A stretch of 64,000 nucleotides of DNA. Origin: Zygnema cylindricum. Lineage: Eukaryota > Streptophyta > Zygnematophyceae > Zygnematales > Zygnemataceae. Positions 33,265 through 44,707 of the stretch are shown piece after piece. A program made the position numbers and the translations under genes. The first letter of the stretch is position 1. Each line of letters begins with the position of its first letter. Where the stretch lies: contig JBBHKE010001935.1 in NCBI GenBank assembly GCA_037447655.1, positions 124,001-188,000 of the forward strand, read 5' to 3'. A model generated the notes under the pieces. It was not told the DNA's origin and searched no databases. It saw only the letters and a list, made by a program, of their open reading frames with translations.

Positions 33265-34003
33265 TTTTAGGATTCGTTATTATGAGTCCACAAGTTCGGG
33301 GATCGACATACTAAGAATCCATAAGCTTATGATTTAGTACTACAAATATACAAGCCAATGAGTTTAGATCCACAAGGTTGAAAGCTAAGAATCTACAAGC
33401 TTATGATTCAAATCTCAGAATCCACAAGCATAGGATCCAATAGGCGATATCCACAAGAATATGATCAATCACAAAGAATTTACAAGAATAGTTCTCAATA
33501 TGAAGAATTCACAAGCTTATGATTCAATACTAAAGAATCCAGAAGCATAGGATTCGATACTATTCCAAACGAGCGTATAATACAATAGTAGGATTCCACG
33601 ATCTTAGTTTTCAATTTCGTAAGAACCTACAAGCTTAGGATGCAATGCTAAAAATCACTAGCTTCGAACTTTATTCTTAGAATCGACAAGTATAGGATTC
33701 AATACTACAATGCTAAGATTTACAAGCGTAGGAATCAATACTAGGAATCCTTAAGTTTAGGATGAAAATGCTTAGAATCAACAAGCTTAGGATTCTATAC
33801 TAAGAATCTACAAACGTAAGATTCAGTATACTAAGAGTCTACAATCTTAGGATTCTATCCTACCAATCTTTAGTTTAGGATCAAAACTTAAGATTCTACT
33901 AGCTTAGGATTTGATATGCCAAGAATCCTTAAGCTGTAGATTCAATACTGCTTGGGATTAGGACCCAATACCAAGAATCTACACGTCTAGGATTGAATAA
34001 TAA
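33265..34003. repeat. Degenerate minisatellite of about 29 bp
   Basis: About 25 imperfect copies of AAGAATCTACAAGCTTAGG plus 'attcaatact'. It continues after an insertion at 34675-34885. Units vary in length and sequence, so it is old. Confidence 0.85.
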
Positions 34004-34213
34004 AGGGACTTTCCATGGACAAGATTTTGTCACACAACACTAGAATTTGGCCATCCACTAGATTCGCACGTGCGACAGGTCAATGTTGCAATAACCTTCA
34101 AAATTGGATCCAGGGAAAATCAAATGTTGGAGCCTTTTCATTGGTTGCATGGCGCATGCTGACCTATCGGAATAAATTGCCTCATATAAGACAAAACTTT
34201 GTCTCTGTCCCAA
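34004..34213. mobile_element. Possible short TIR element inserted in the 29-bp repeat
   Basis: The ends are imperfect inverse copies (GGGACTTTCCATGGACAAGA on the left, AAAACTTTGTCTCTGTCCC on the right). No target duplication is clear. A 68-codon ORF fills it but starts and ends in the terminal repeats, so I do not treat it as a gene. Confidence 0.35.
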
Positions 34214-35426
34214 CTGAATGAAAGCGGAAAGAGGTAGCTAATCAAAACTTGCCACGTGCTCACAAAAATCTTTAGGAGCTCAGACGACAAAATTGACATC
34301 TCTAATTAGACAAAATTACCCATCTATCGTCTACAAAAAAAAATAAACGGTCCAGGAAAACAATTTTCACAGGCAAAGGCTATTCTGTACACCGACATCG
34401 TCCGTACACTTTTGTCGACAAAGAGCACAGATAGAGTCGTCAGGCCAAATAATTTGCCACAAAAATGGAAAAAAAAAAAAAAAATGTGGAAATTATCTCA
34501 TGTGCTTTCGTCGCCTGATTGGCCCACGTGTGAACCTCTGTCCAAAACTGGAATCAAAGTCCTTGGAGAAAAATGTTTTGCCCTAAATATTCAAATATTA
34601 AAATTCACATATTCAAATTTAAATATAAAATATTTCATAAAAGTGGATCTGGAAACTCGCCATTTTCGCCCTAAGAATCCGCAATCTTATGATTCAACAA
34701 TAAGAGTCTACAAGCTAAGAATTGAATTCTAAGAATCTACAATTTTAGGATTAAAAACCAAAAATCTCTAGCTTAGGATTCAATACTAAGTATCCACAAA
34801 CTTAGGATTCAATACAAGGAATTTACAAGCTGAGGATTTAATACTCTAAGAATCTACAAGCTTATGATTTAATAATATGATTTAATAAAAAAGAGATAAA
34901 ATTTTTAAGTTCATAGATCCATTTTTTTTTGTTTTTTTTGAGGGGATCAATAAGGAGTTTAGGATCATCAAAGGATCATTTTTATTTTTATTTTTTTTGT
35001 CAAAAAGAATTAATAATAACAAGAAAAAGATTCAGTCAAATGAAAAAAAAAAAATGATTGATAAAAGAAAGAAAAGCAAAAAAGATAAAAGCACCACAAA
35101 AATGGACTTTGTGCAATTATATTCACAAAAACACAAGAGTAGCAAAAAAAAATCAAAACTGAAAAAAAATACAAAATGAAACAAATTTAACCAGTTTTGA
35201 TAAAGGTAAAAATACAAAAAAAATAAAAAAAAAATAACAACAAATAGTTGTTGGAAAAAAGTACACCTTTACAAAGAAAGAAAAAAAAAATCTTAATTTT
35301 CCTATCAAGTTATGAAAAGAAAAAAGTCTCTAAACTAGAAAAGGGCATAAATGCACCAATTTTTTGGGCAAAAACAAAAAACATGTCCTTAAATTTTCAT
35401 TTTTTTTCTTTCCCTTTTTCTCAATT
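34214..35426. other. Repeat remnants and A-rich low complexity
   Basis: 34675-34885 resumes the 29-bp minisatellite. 34985-35325 is A-rich and gives a Lys-rich 60-codon ORF (+, 34997-35179) that I regard as compositional. No supported gene; it includes the likely 3' UTR of the minus-strand gene at 35427-36754. Confidence 0.4.
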
Positions 35427-36754
35427 TTATAAGTCTGGTTTTTGGGTAAAAAGTGGGTTCGTCACAAAAATATTTCGGTTATTTTTTTTGTAATTTTTTG
35501 GGTAAGCTTTTGAAGAATTCATCTTTTTAACTTTTGAAGGAACCGATTTGATTTTTTTTCCCTGCCCACCCTCAAAAAAAAGAAAAAAAAATATTACAGT
35601 TGGTTTCTTAAATTCTATTTGTTTGTGAAAAGACAAACGAAAAAAAAATTGCCATAAAGAAAACCCAAAAAAAAAAGAGGAACTTTCTTTTTCGGAGAAA
35701 AACACATTAAAAAATATATATATAATAATATTAATAAAAGAAAAAATATATAAAAAAAAGGTAAAAAAAAATGGTAAAAAAAGGAAGAAACCAATACAAA
35801 ACAAAACAAAAAAGAAATGAACGAATATTAAAATAGAACCAAAAAAAAAAAAAGACACAAACCTGAATTTTCTCCTTTTTACTGCGGGACATTTTTTTTT
35901 CCGAAATGAAATCCGCACGAAAAATAGGATTTTCGTAAATAAATTCGACTTCCGATTTTTTCCCTTTTTCCGAAAATTCCAATCTCCTTTTATTTCCATT
36001 TTCTTCTCTCATTCTTAATCCATTTAACTCAATTTCATCCCTTTTTTTAGAATTGATCTCATCCCTTTTTTTAAATTCATTTTCATTCCTTTTCTTAAAT
36101 TCGAATTCATCTTTATTCTTAAATTCGAATACGACTTTCTTTTTAGATTTGGTTTCATCATTATTTTTAAATTCAATTTTCCCTTCTTTCATTTCCGAAA
36201 CAATGTCGGCGACTGAAAGAAGAACCCCATTTTTTTTTACGGAAGAAAAATTCGATATTTTTTCAAGGGGTATATTTTGCTCCAATTTTATCGTCTCCGG
36301 AAATTTGGGGATATCCTGTGAGAGGGAGAGGGAGAGAGAGAGGGAGAGGGAGGAAGAGGAGAAAGAGAGAGAGAGAAAGAGAAAGAAAGGGGAAAAAGCA
36401 GAGAGAAAAAAACAATTAAAATAGCTTACAGTATGTGATGGACGTTTCTTTTAATATTCAAATTTTAAATCCTTCCTTCCTTTTGGACGCTCTTCCTTTC
36501 CCTCCTTCCCCTCTCTTCCTCCCTCTCCTCTTCTCTTTCCTCCTTTTCTTCTCCTCACATTCCCAGAACTCCCTCCACCATATATATATATTATGTTATT
36601 TTGTGTTTTTTTGTTTTTTAACAAACCTTTTTCCCTGTCGGTTCTTCGCGGAAATCGCCGTTTGTCGGTGTTTCCGATTCTTCCGTTTCTTTTTTCTTTC
36701 CCAAGTTCTCAATTCTTTCTGAAATGTTTTGTAATATTTCCTTCTCATTCTTTT
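35427..36754 (-). CDS. Lys/Glu-rich protein gene, three visible 3' exons (5' part not found)
   Basis: Minus strand exons: 36754-36627 (128 nt), 36315-35863 (453 nt), 35561-35427 (135 nt including TAA). Joined they give a continuous frame of 237 codons after a two-base split codon. Both introns are phase 0 with GTTTGT donors and AG acceptors (CACAG, GGCAG). Both acceptors follow long pyrimidine tracts: the (GA)n runs read on the + strand at 36318-36400 and 36778-36815 are these tracts. The protein is highly charged: NISERIENLGKKKETEE early, then tandem units like EFKKRNENEFKKRDEI in the middle, and a basic tail ending TQKPDL. No domain or signal peptide is visible and I do not recognise the family. 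The first exon(s) should lie above 36.8 kb, where only degenerate repeats are seen, so it could also be a pseudogene. Confidence 0.55.
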
Positions 36755-36889
36755 CTACAATATTTTGAAAAGTAAGACATAGAGGAAGGGAGAGGGAGAG
36801 GAAAGGGGAGAGGCAAAAACAGGTGGGACGAGAAAGAGAGAGTGAGACAGAGAGGGAGAGATAGAAAAAAATTAATAAACATAATCAAC

Positions 36890-37560
36890 GGAAACTAACA
36901 TCAGAAATTTGGACATAAAAAATATGGACATTGAAGATTTGGACATCGGAAATCTGGATATCAGAAACACAAACTTTGGAAATTCGCACATAAAATTTTG
37001 AGCATAAAAGATCCGGACATCAAAAATTGGAAATTAGAAATTCAAAGATCAAAAATTTGGACAACCAAACAAGAACATTAAAACTTTTGACATAAGACAT
37101 TTGGACATCGGAAAATCATAAATCCGAACTTAAAAATTTTGGAAATACAGACATCAGAAGTTCGACCATCAGAAATCCGGAACTCAAAAATTCGGACATC
37201 AGAAGTTGGAAGATCTTAAATCCAAGCATCAAAATTTTGACATTAGAAATTCGGATAGTAAAAAACTCGACAAATCGGAAATTTGGACAAAAGAATTTTG
37301 AACATCATACATTAAAACATTCAGAAATTTCAGTATCATAAATTTGAACATCAGAAATTGGAACATCCGGAAGTCGGACATCAGAAATTCGGACATCGAA
37401 AATTTGACTCGGGATATTTGAACATCGGAAATTGTGACATCAGATTTTCGGACATAAGAATTTCGGACACAAAAAAGTTGAACACAAAAAAATCGGATAT
37501 AGGAAATTCGATCATCATAAATTCGGACATTAGGAACGTTGCCATTGGATATTGGAGAAC
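36890..37560. repeat. Degenerate minisatellite of about 15-16 bp
   Basis: About 40 loose copies of GACATCAGAAATTCG. Long ORFs on both strands come from the periodicity. It may lie in an upstream intron of the Lys/Glu-rich gene. Confidence 0.85.
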
Positions 37561-37576
37561 CAACATGTGACATCTA

Positions 37577-37775
37577 CACCGCTCATCGTTATTAGTGTAA
37601 ATAACACTAATTCGGTCGCGACTTTTTTTTATAAAAAATCACAAAAATGAGTTAATAACATTATTTAAGGACATGGACTTCAATTTACCAAGTCTCCTTA
37701 CACTAAATTAGCATTGTTAATTCTAATTTCGCATTAACACTAACAAATCTTTAACGCTAATAACGATGAGCGGTG
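37577..37775. mobile_element. MITE, TA-flanked CACC...GGTG family (199 bp)
   Basis: The ends are CACCGCTCATCGTTATTAG and CTAATAACGATGAGCGGTG, a perfect inverted repeat, TA on both sides. Confidence 0.85.
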
Positions 37776-37914
37776 TAGGTACACGACAACCCAAGCTAAC
37801 CAAAGCCTTACGCATTACCAAAGTATTGCCGTTGTTATCTAAACATACATACATTTGTAAACGCGAACCGAAACTACACAATGTTGTTGCATCTCAAAAT
37901 CGTACGTGAAAGTA

Positions 37915-38131
37915 CATCGTGAATCGCTATTATTGTTAATGTTTGTTTTGCCACTAAAAACGTCTTTTCTCCGTACACATATTGCGGATGGTGGATCTGA
38001 CGGTTACGGTCGAAAGGTAAGATTCTCATCTTTCAATTGGCGGTCCTAAATTGAGAACCGGACTAATGTGTACGGAGAAAAGATGTTTTCAGTGGCGGAA
38101 AAGTTATTAAAACTAATAGCGATACGCGGTG
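37915..38131. mobile_element. MITE, TA-flanked CACC...GGTG family (217 bp)
   Basis: The ends are CATCGTGAATCGCTATTA and AATAGCGATACGCGGTG, TA on both sides. Same subfamily as 8726 and 31391. Confidence 0.75.
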
Positions 38132-38188
38132 TAAGGACATGAATCAACCCGATTTCGCGCCCACCCGATTCCATGAGAAAATACTGGA

Positions 38189-38992
38189 CAGAGGTCGCAA
38201 ACAGTCAACCGAAACCGTGACCGACCGTTAACCGACCGCCCGCTCCGGATCCGGAATGGATTCGGTTGCCAAATATTGGGGGTCGGGCGGTTACGGTCGG
38301 TTGACTCACCAAGAAAAAAAAAACGGTCAGTTAAGGTCAATCAAACAAAAAACCAAAAAAAAAGAAAAATTTGTACTTTTTTTTCCAACATTATTGTTCT
38401 TTGTACTTTTGGTATCGTGGAAGTACGTGGCATCATGATTAGCGTCGCAAATTTAACACGGTACTAACACTATTCATTTCGCGAATCTTACAAAAAGATA
38501 ATCCAACATTCATGTACTTTGTACTCTTTGGTATCGTGGAATTACGTGAAATCATGATTAGCGTCGCAAATCTGACACGATACTGTAGTAAGCTTTTTAT
38601 TTGGCAAATCAAAGGGAACGCGACAAAGCGTCGCAAATCTGACACGGTAGTACACTATTTTTTTTCGCAAATCTTAGGGAACGCGACAAAGCGTCGCAAA
38701 TCTAACACAGTAGTACACTATTCATTTCGCAAATCTTAGGGAATGCGACAAATTGTAATTATTGGCTTATTCCGTTGTACATTGATTAATTTTGTACTTT
38801 TACGGTTACGGGCGGGCACGGTTAGTCGCGAAAAATTAAAATTTGGTTATTTTTTTTTTCGTAAACGACGGTCGATTTACGTTTAACAATTTTGGAGCTT
38901 GACAAAACTCGGTCGGGCGTCGGTTACTCAGATTTTGAAAAAAAAAAACGGTCAGTTTCGGGTATGATTTTTTTTGACTTTTGCGACCTCTG
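38189..38992. mobile_element. hAT-like non-autonomous element (804 bp, 8-bp TSD ATACTGGA)
   Basis: The left end is CAGAGGTCGCAAACAGTCAA and the right end TTTTGCGACCTCTG, inverse copies, flanked by a perfect 8-bp duplication ATACTGGA (38181-38188 and 38993-39000). An 8-bp duplication with C-A-G-initiated ends is typical of hAT elements. Inside are about four units of a 65-bp repeat ('cgtcgcaaatctgacacgg') between 38440 and 38760. No transposase. Broken relatives lie at 2353-2522 and 41630-42285. Confidence 0.85.
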
Positions 38993-39094
38993 ATACTGGA
39001 ATAGTGCAACCCATTTGACACGGCGCCCAAAATATGCGCCGACAAAGTACCACACGTCATAAGAAAGAACCACTACGAACCACCACAAACCACA

Positions 39095-39312
39095 ACACCG
39101 CGAATCGTTATTACCGTCAAGGTTTTTTTTCGCCACTCAATACATCCTTTCTCCGTACAACATTGTCATATTGTAGATCTGACGGTTGCGATTGAAATGT
39201 AACATTATCAGCTTTCGATTGGCGGTCTCAAATTGAAAATCCCGCAAGTGTGTACGGAGAAAAGATGTTTTAAGTGGCAAAAAAAACCTTTACGCTCATA
39301 ACGATTCGCGGG
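39095..39312. mobile_element. Diverged MITE, CACC...GGTG family
   Basis: The ends are CACCGCGAATCGTTATTA and ATAACGATTCGCGGG. The flanking TA has decayed. The interior matches 37915-38131. Confidence 0.55.
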
Positions 39313-39853
39313 TATACAACTCAACCCGTACAGTAGTCTATGCAAAATTTACACCCGAAAAAATACAGAATTGGACGTGAATTACAATGAAACGAAGTGC
39401 GCGACATGACGCACTACCAAATTGACATTACCATAGACAATGGCGTACACATTGCACTACCTAACATGGAGTTGGAGGGTGGGTAAAAAAGATGAAGAGT
39501 AAAGACGACGGTGGTTAAAGGGACAGGAAGAGAGGGAGACCACGGGACAAGGAATGAAAGGGGAGGAGAGTCAAAGCAAAAAGGTATAGGTAGAATGGGG
39601 GAGAGGGATAGGGGAAGGGGGGGGAACAATGTGAAGTCGGAGACCAAGCGGGGATGGAAAAAAGTGCGAGGAGAGAGGTAGAGATAGAAAGTGGAAGGGT
39701 TCTTATCGAGGCAATGCCGTCATCATGACGTCAATATAACGCAAACATGACGTCAGCGTGTCAAGAGCACGAAAATCCGATCGAAGAAGTGAAGCTCGTA
39801 AACTAAAAGAATTTTCAGTGCAAAATCCAATGGTAAGGAGGCATGCATATTCA
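39313..39853. other. Purine-rich spacer before the assembly gap
   Basis: 39475-39690 is G/A-rich (ggggagagggataggggaag) with G-quadruplex potential. No gene. Confidence 0.45.
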
Positions 39854-39863
39854 NNNNNNNNNN
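39854..39863. other. Assembly gap (10 N)
   Basis: Ten N characters. Real length and the linkage of the two sides are unknown. Confidence 0.99.
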
Positions 39864-40385
39864 GTGATGCGCCAAACAATTTTGCATCAATGTACTATTA
39901 CCGGATATAATTTAGTAATAAACATGAAAAAATGAATATTTTCATGTTAAAACGTGCCAGCCTGCAGCAGGCATAAGGTGTGATAAATTTTGCTTATATA
40001 TAATCTTAATTTTCGCGATTAATTTGGAATGGAATTTAACGTAATACTTTTTTAATCTTAGTAAATGAGATAAACTACACTATCTCAGCTTTTAAAGCTC
40101 GCTGGCTTAATCTCATTAAATGAGATTAATGCTAAGCGCCACATCAGAGGAGTGCCTCCTCTAGTTGGTTAGTAGCCTGCACATTTTACAAATACGCACC
40201 TTTCAAGTGCATGTCACGGCACATTATTCAACAAACTTTTTGTGGTGGTTTTTCGTCGGACCATATTCTCGACTGTCCAAAGGCGCGAGGAAAATGTCCA
40301 AAGCCGCGCGGCTCGTACGTGAACTTTCCACGCATAAACATTTTACACGTCCGATGATTGGTTGATCTCCTCCGTGAGGAGACTA
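39864..40385. other. Intergenic after the gap
   Basis: Contains short palindromes ('ctcattaaatgagat') and a possible terminal pair 'agaggagtgcctcctct' / 'gatctcctccgtgaggaga' near 40145 and 40368. No gene. Confidence 0.35.
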
Positions 40386-40883
40386 CACCGCGAATCGTAA
40401 TTAGAGTAAATTACTCTAATTCGGTCGCTCGAAATTTTCGACTCTATCACATCAAATAGAGTAAATGATTCTAATTTTTTCATAATGCAATTTAAGGTAA
40501 GGTTTAATTAGCGCTTTTAATTCTAATATATATTCGTTTTAAATAGTGTGGAATACGGACGACGTCCGACCGTGCAAAATTGTACTTTTATAAGTAAAAA
40601 AGTACAAATAATGATTTAATATAGGCCATTATCATGTAACTACGTTTTAACAAACCGCGTAGTGCAAATGTCATAGTGACGATAAACTGTACGTTTTGTG
40701 AGATTCTGTACGAATACCTTATTTACAGTAGAAGATTTAGCTTGCCAAATTAGAGTACACCGCATAAATTAGAGTAAATTCCTTTTTGAAACAGTTCTAT
40801 CACATAAATTAGAGTAAATTACTCTAATTATTATTTTTTCTTTTTTTACTCTTTTTTCATTACTCTAATTAAGATGCGCGGTG
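40386..40883. mobile_element. MITE, TA-flanked long subfamily (498 bp)
   Basis: The ends are CACCGCGAATCGTAATTAG and CTAATTAAGATGCGCGGTG, TA at 40384-40385 and 40884-40885. Homologous to 30762-31378. Confidence 0.82.
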
Positions 40884-41104
40884 TAGCTAATCATTAGACG
40901 AAGTGACCGCTTGCTTCGACAACACATAATCGGACAGTCAACCTTGTCGCCCAAAAGTTTGGAGAATCTTGACGAATCTACAGTAATCATGTTAAAAACA
41001 CAAAAAAGTACGAACCTATACGGAAATGAGCTGGATCTGTACAGAAATGACTTTTTCCAATAATGAACCCACTTTTTCGCGTGATGGAGGTACACCCTAA
41101 TTTA

Positions 41105-41420
41105 AAAGCCAACACGTGCTCTCAAAGTGTCGCTCGCGTAAAGTCAGAAAGTGACTGTCTGCAACACTTTTATTATGTGGTTGCCACAACTCTTTTATTT
41201 ACATGGTTTGCAGCAGCTGTGTTACCTTAAACCTTCGACAGCCGTGTGAATTGTTGATTCAAGCGCGACAAAAGTTTAACCGGTTGTTACGACATTTTGA
41301 AAGTCCAAGCACTGGAATTGAGTGACCGTCAAATTTAAAGTCAGAGGTACTTAAATTGTACCAACGTGTGCTTAAAATGTACAATCTTTGACAAAGTGAA
41401 GTAAGTGATTGTGCGCAACC
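41105..41420. repeat. Dispersed repeat R3, copy 4 (inverted)
   Basis: Shares 'ccttcgacagccgtgtgaa', 'aagcgcgacaaa' and 'tgaccgtcaaattta' with the other R3 copies. Confidence 0.6.
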
Positions 41421-41536
41421 AAAATACTACTGTACCTACAAATGCTATTGTACCTAGTATACATAATATTACGAGTTGGTACAAATCACAAAACTAGCCT
41501 TGACGTCACCCTAATTTAATTCCCTAGTCAAATTTT

Positions 41537-43083
41537 TAGTGTTGAGTATCGGTAAAAAAATTTGTAGCAATAACACTGATACCGATAGTTATCGGTTATC
41601 GAACGGTCAAAGGTCCCGATATATTGGTGGGGTCATAACGGTCAACCGAAGCCGTGACCGACCGTTAACTCGACCGCCGCGCACCGGATCGGAACGGATT
41701 CGGTTTAATTTTAAGGGGTCGGGCGGTTACGGTCGGTTGACTCACCAAGAAAAAAAATCGGTCAGTTACGGTCGGTCAAACAAAAAACCAAAAAAAAAGA
41801 AAAATTTGTACTTTTTTTTTCCAACATTATTGTTCTTTGTACTTTTGGTATCGTGGAAGTACGTGACATCATTATTAGCGTCGCAAATCTGACACGGTAC
41901 TCTAGGAAGCTATTTATTTCACAACTTTTCACAAGTCAAAGGAAACGCGACAAAGCGTCGCAAATCTGACACGGTACTGTAGTAATTCATTTCTAAAATC
42001 TTAGGGAACGCGACAAAGCGTCTCAAATCTGACACGGTAGTACAGTATTCATTTCGCAAATCTTAGGGAATGCGACAAATTGTAATTATTGGCTTATTCA
42101 ACCGTACATTGATTAATTTTGTACTTTTTCGGTTACGGGCGGGCACGGTTAGTCGCGAAAAATCAAGATTCGGTTAATTTTTTTTTTCTTAAACGACGGT
42201 CGGTTCACGGTTAACAATTTTGGAGCGTGACAAAACTCGGTCGGGCGTCGGTTACTCAGATTTTGAAAAAAAAAAACGGTTCGCGATAACACCGATACCG
42301 ATAGTTATCGGTTATCGAACGGTCAGAGATCCCGATATATCGTTCCGAGACCAACAAATTCTATATCGGCGATATCTTTAAGAAAATACAGTATGCATAC
42401 AATAGTACTTTATAACATACTGTATTATATTATTGACTTTATATAGCGTGGCATGCCAGGAATAAGAATCTGTTCCGTATCTGTTTAACTGAAATTTATT
42501 ACGGACAGCGCAGCACATAAACGTTGACAAATTTAAAACAATACTTTATAGTTCTAAAACTATATTACCGAAGCGAAAATATTAAATTACGTTGTAAATT
42601 TGTAAATCAAACTTTTTCGAAAAAGAGACGAACAGACGAACAGAGCAGACGAACACATCTGTCAGACTGCCGCCATTTACTGCCACCATGGAAGTGATAT
42701 GAGGGCGTAACTAACCTTGCAAAAAAAAAATAACAGTCAAAAGGACATTCTGGACAGGTATGGGAGCGTGGAACCCAAGTAAAACCCCCTTAAATTATAA
42801 ATAATCAAGGAAATATCGCGATTTTTTACCGAAATCGGGGGGATGGGGGTCCGCGAAGCGTCCGGGGAATAACACGTACAGTTGAGTGTACTGGCCGTAC
42901 ATTTATCTGTACGGTCCGTACAGTTATCGGCATCGGTGTTATCTCCGATAAACAACCGATATTATCGGTTAATTATCAGCGATAACACCAATAGCGATAT
43001 ATCGTACCAATACATCGATTATCGGCAACCCGAAAAATGGCCCATATCGGTTATCGGCAAATCCTTACCGATACACAACACTA
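41537..43083. mobile_element. hAT-like element with CGATA-rich ends, internally duplicated
   Basis: The termini are inverse copies TAGTGTTGAGTATCGGTAA and TTACCGATACACAACACTA; TAGTGTTG is a hAT-style terminus, but I find no matching 8-bp duplication. Subterminal regions are full of the self-complementary word 'accgatagttatcggt'. Inside, a segment of about 60 bp occurs twice (41567-41627 and 42285-42343) on either side of a broken copy of the hAT-like element seen at 38189. No transposase. Confidence 0.55.
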
Positions 43084-44330
43084 CTAAAAACACCTAAACC
43101 CTCAAATCATCAAAACAAAAGAAACCTAAAAAATCCTTAAGATAATAAAAAACAATAAATAAATTAAAAGTCATAAAAACCATAAAATCCTAATAGCCTT
43201 AAAAAACCTAAAATCGTAAAAATGTTGAAAACTCTAAAAAAATTGAAAACGATAAAAGCCTTTGAAACTCATAAAACCAACAAACCAAAAATCGTCAAAA
43301 CATTGAAAACATTAACAACCCTTTAAACCCTACAAACCTTTCATTCCCTTCAAACCATTCAAACCCAAAGGCACTTAAGACCACTGAGAATTTAGATACA
43401 TGAGAAGACCTACCAAATCTAAAACCCTAAGACCCTAAAACCCCAAATCCCAAGAATCAAAAGACACTTAAAATGTTAAAACTCTAAAAACCTTAAAGAA
43501 AACTGAAAACATTAAAGCCCGAAAACCTTTAAAACCATAAAAACTCTAACAAATCGGGTTAGTTCGTATTATAGGTAAGGTATAAACTATGGGTCTATGA
43601 GCTTGCCAACTTGTTCGCATATGGCAAAAGCAATGCAGGATTTTCTAGACTCTAAGAGCCTAACATGTTTTGTACTTATTTTTGGGAAAATAGTGGGATA
43701 TGATTGAACACTGAAGTTCGGTAACAACGCCACAGAAAAAACATGTCGAATGAGACTCTCTAATTTAAGGTACCAGGCTTCGTGTAATGTTATTGTCTTG
43801 GCGAATGATGTAAAATATGACGCATTCATCAATTTGTTATCTTTACAGTATTTATTTCTTTAAATCTGTCAGATTGGGATCTTCTCCATGATCATTGAGT
43901 TTAGAATACTTGGAAGAAAAACCCTAAAAATTCTAGAAACCCGAAAACCTTCTAACCATAAAAATATCAAAAACCCTAAAATCTATAGTTGAAAAATCCT
44001 AAAATCTTAAAGCCTACCCTCGAACCCTTAAATCACTAAAAAACCTAAAAATTGGAAATGTCTTTTAAACCTAAAATCAATAAAATCAATAAAATCCTCA
44101 AAATACCAATACCCCTAAGAACCTGATGAACCCTAAAACCCCTTCAAAAACTGGGAGCCCCTAAATGCTTTAAATACGTTAAAACATTAAAAACAATAGA
44201 ACCCTAAAACACCTGTAATCCTAAACTCTAAAAAAACTACAAACAATTAAACCCTATAAATTCTAAAACCATCCAAAGTCTAAGAACAATAGGAATCCCA
44301 AAGTTATCTTTGAGAGTTTGCAAGTTTCCG
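43084..44330. repeat. Degenerate CCCTAAA-like tract
   Basis: Over about 1.2 kb the words 'aaaccctaaaa', 'cctaaaacc' and 'ccttaaaaa' recur irregularly. It looks like a decayed interstitial array of the TTTAGGG telomere type. 43560-43880 within it is more complex and may be an insertion. No gene. Confidence 0.55.
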
Positions 44331-44458
44331 CTTGTGTATTTATGTGAGTGTAATGTGCACTCCGGTTTGCGTGAGATCGATCCTATCAGTCTCACTAACA
44401 CCCAAGCGTAAGGGCATTAAAGCAGAAATTGCATAGATTTTATGAATCAAAAAATAAT

Positions 44459-44664
44459 GTGCAAATAAAGTATGCAATTCAGAATTTAGTGTGCATAATA
44501 AATTATACAATTCAGAATTTAGTGTGCAGAATAAAGTATGCAACTCAGAATTTAGTGTGCAGAATAATGCAATTCAGAATATAATGTGCAAATAAAGTAT
44601 GCAATTCAGAAAATAGTGTGCACAATGAAGTATGCAATTCATAATTTAGTGTGCACAATAATTC
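44459..44664. repeat. 33-bp tandem repeat, about 6 units
   Basis: Unit AATAAAGTATGCAATTCAG plus 'aatttagtgtgcag', with unit-length variants. It lies just 3' of the small peptide gene at 44708-45033. Confidence 0.85.
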
Positions 44665-44707
44665 AATGTGGACCATCAGAGCAGAGGTTTCACTCATTGC
44701 CATTTAC

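Noticed and set aside
34015-34221. 68-codon ORF starting ATG
   Set aside because: Start and end fall in the terminal inverted repeats of a short TIR-like element.
34997-35179. Lys-rich 60-codon gene
   Set aside because: The region is A-rich low complexity; the ORF follows from composition and has no other support.
37229-37573. 114-codon minus-strand ORF (MSEFLMSDF-like)
   Set aside because: Generated by the 15-16-bp degenerate repeat.
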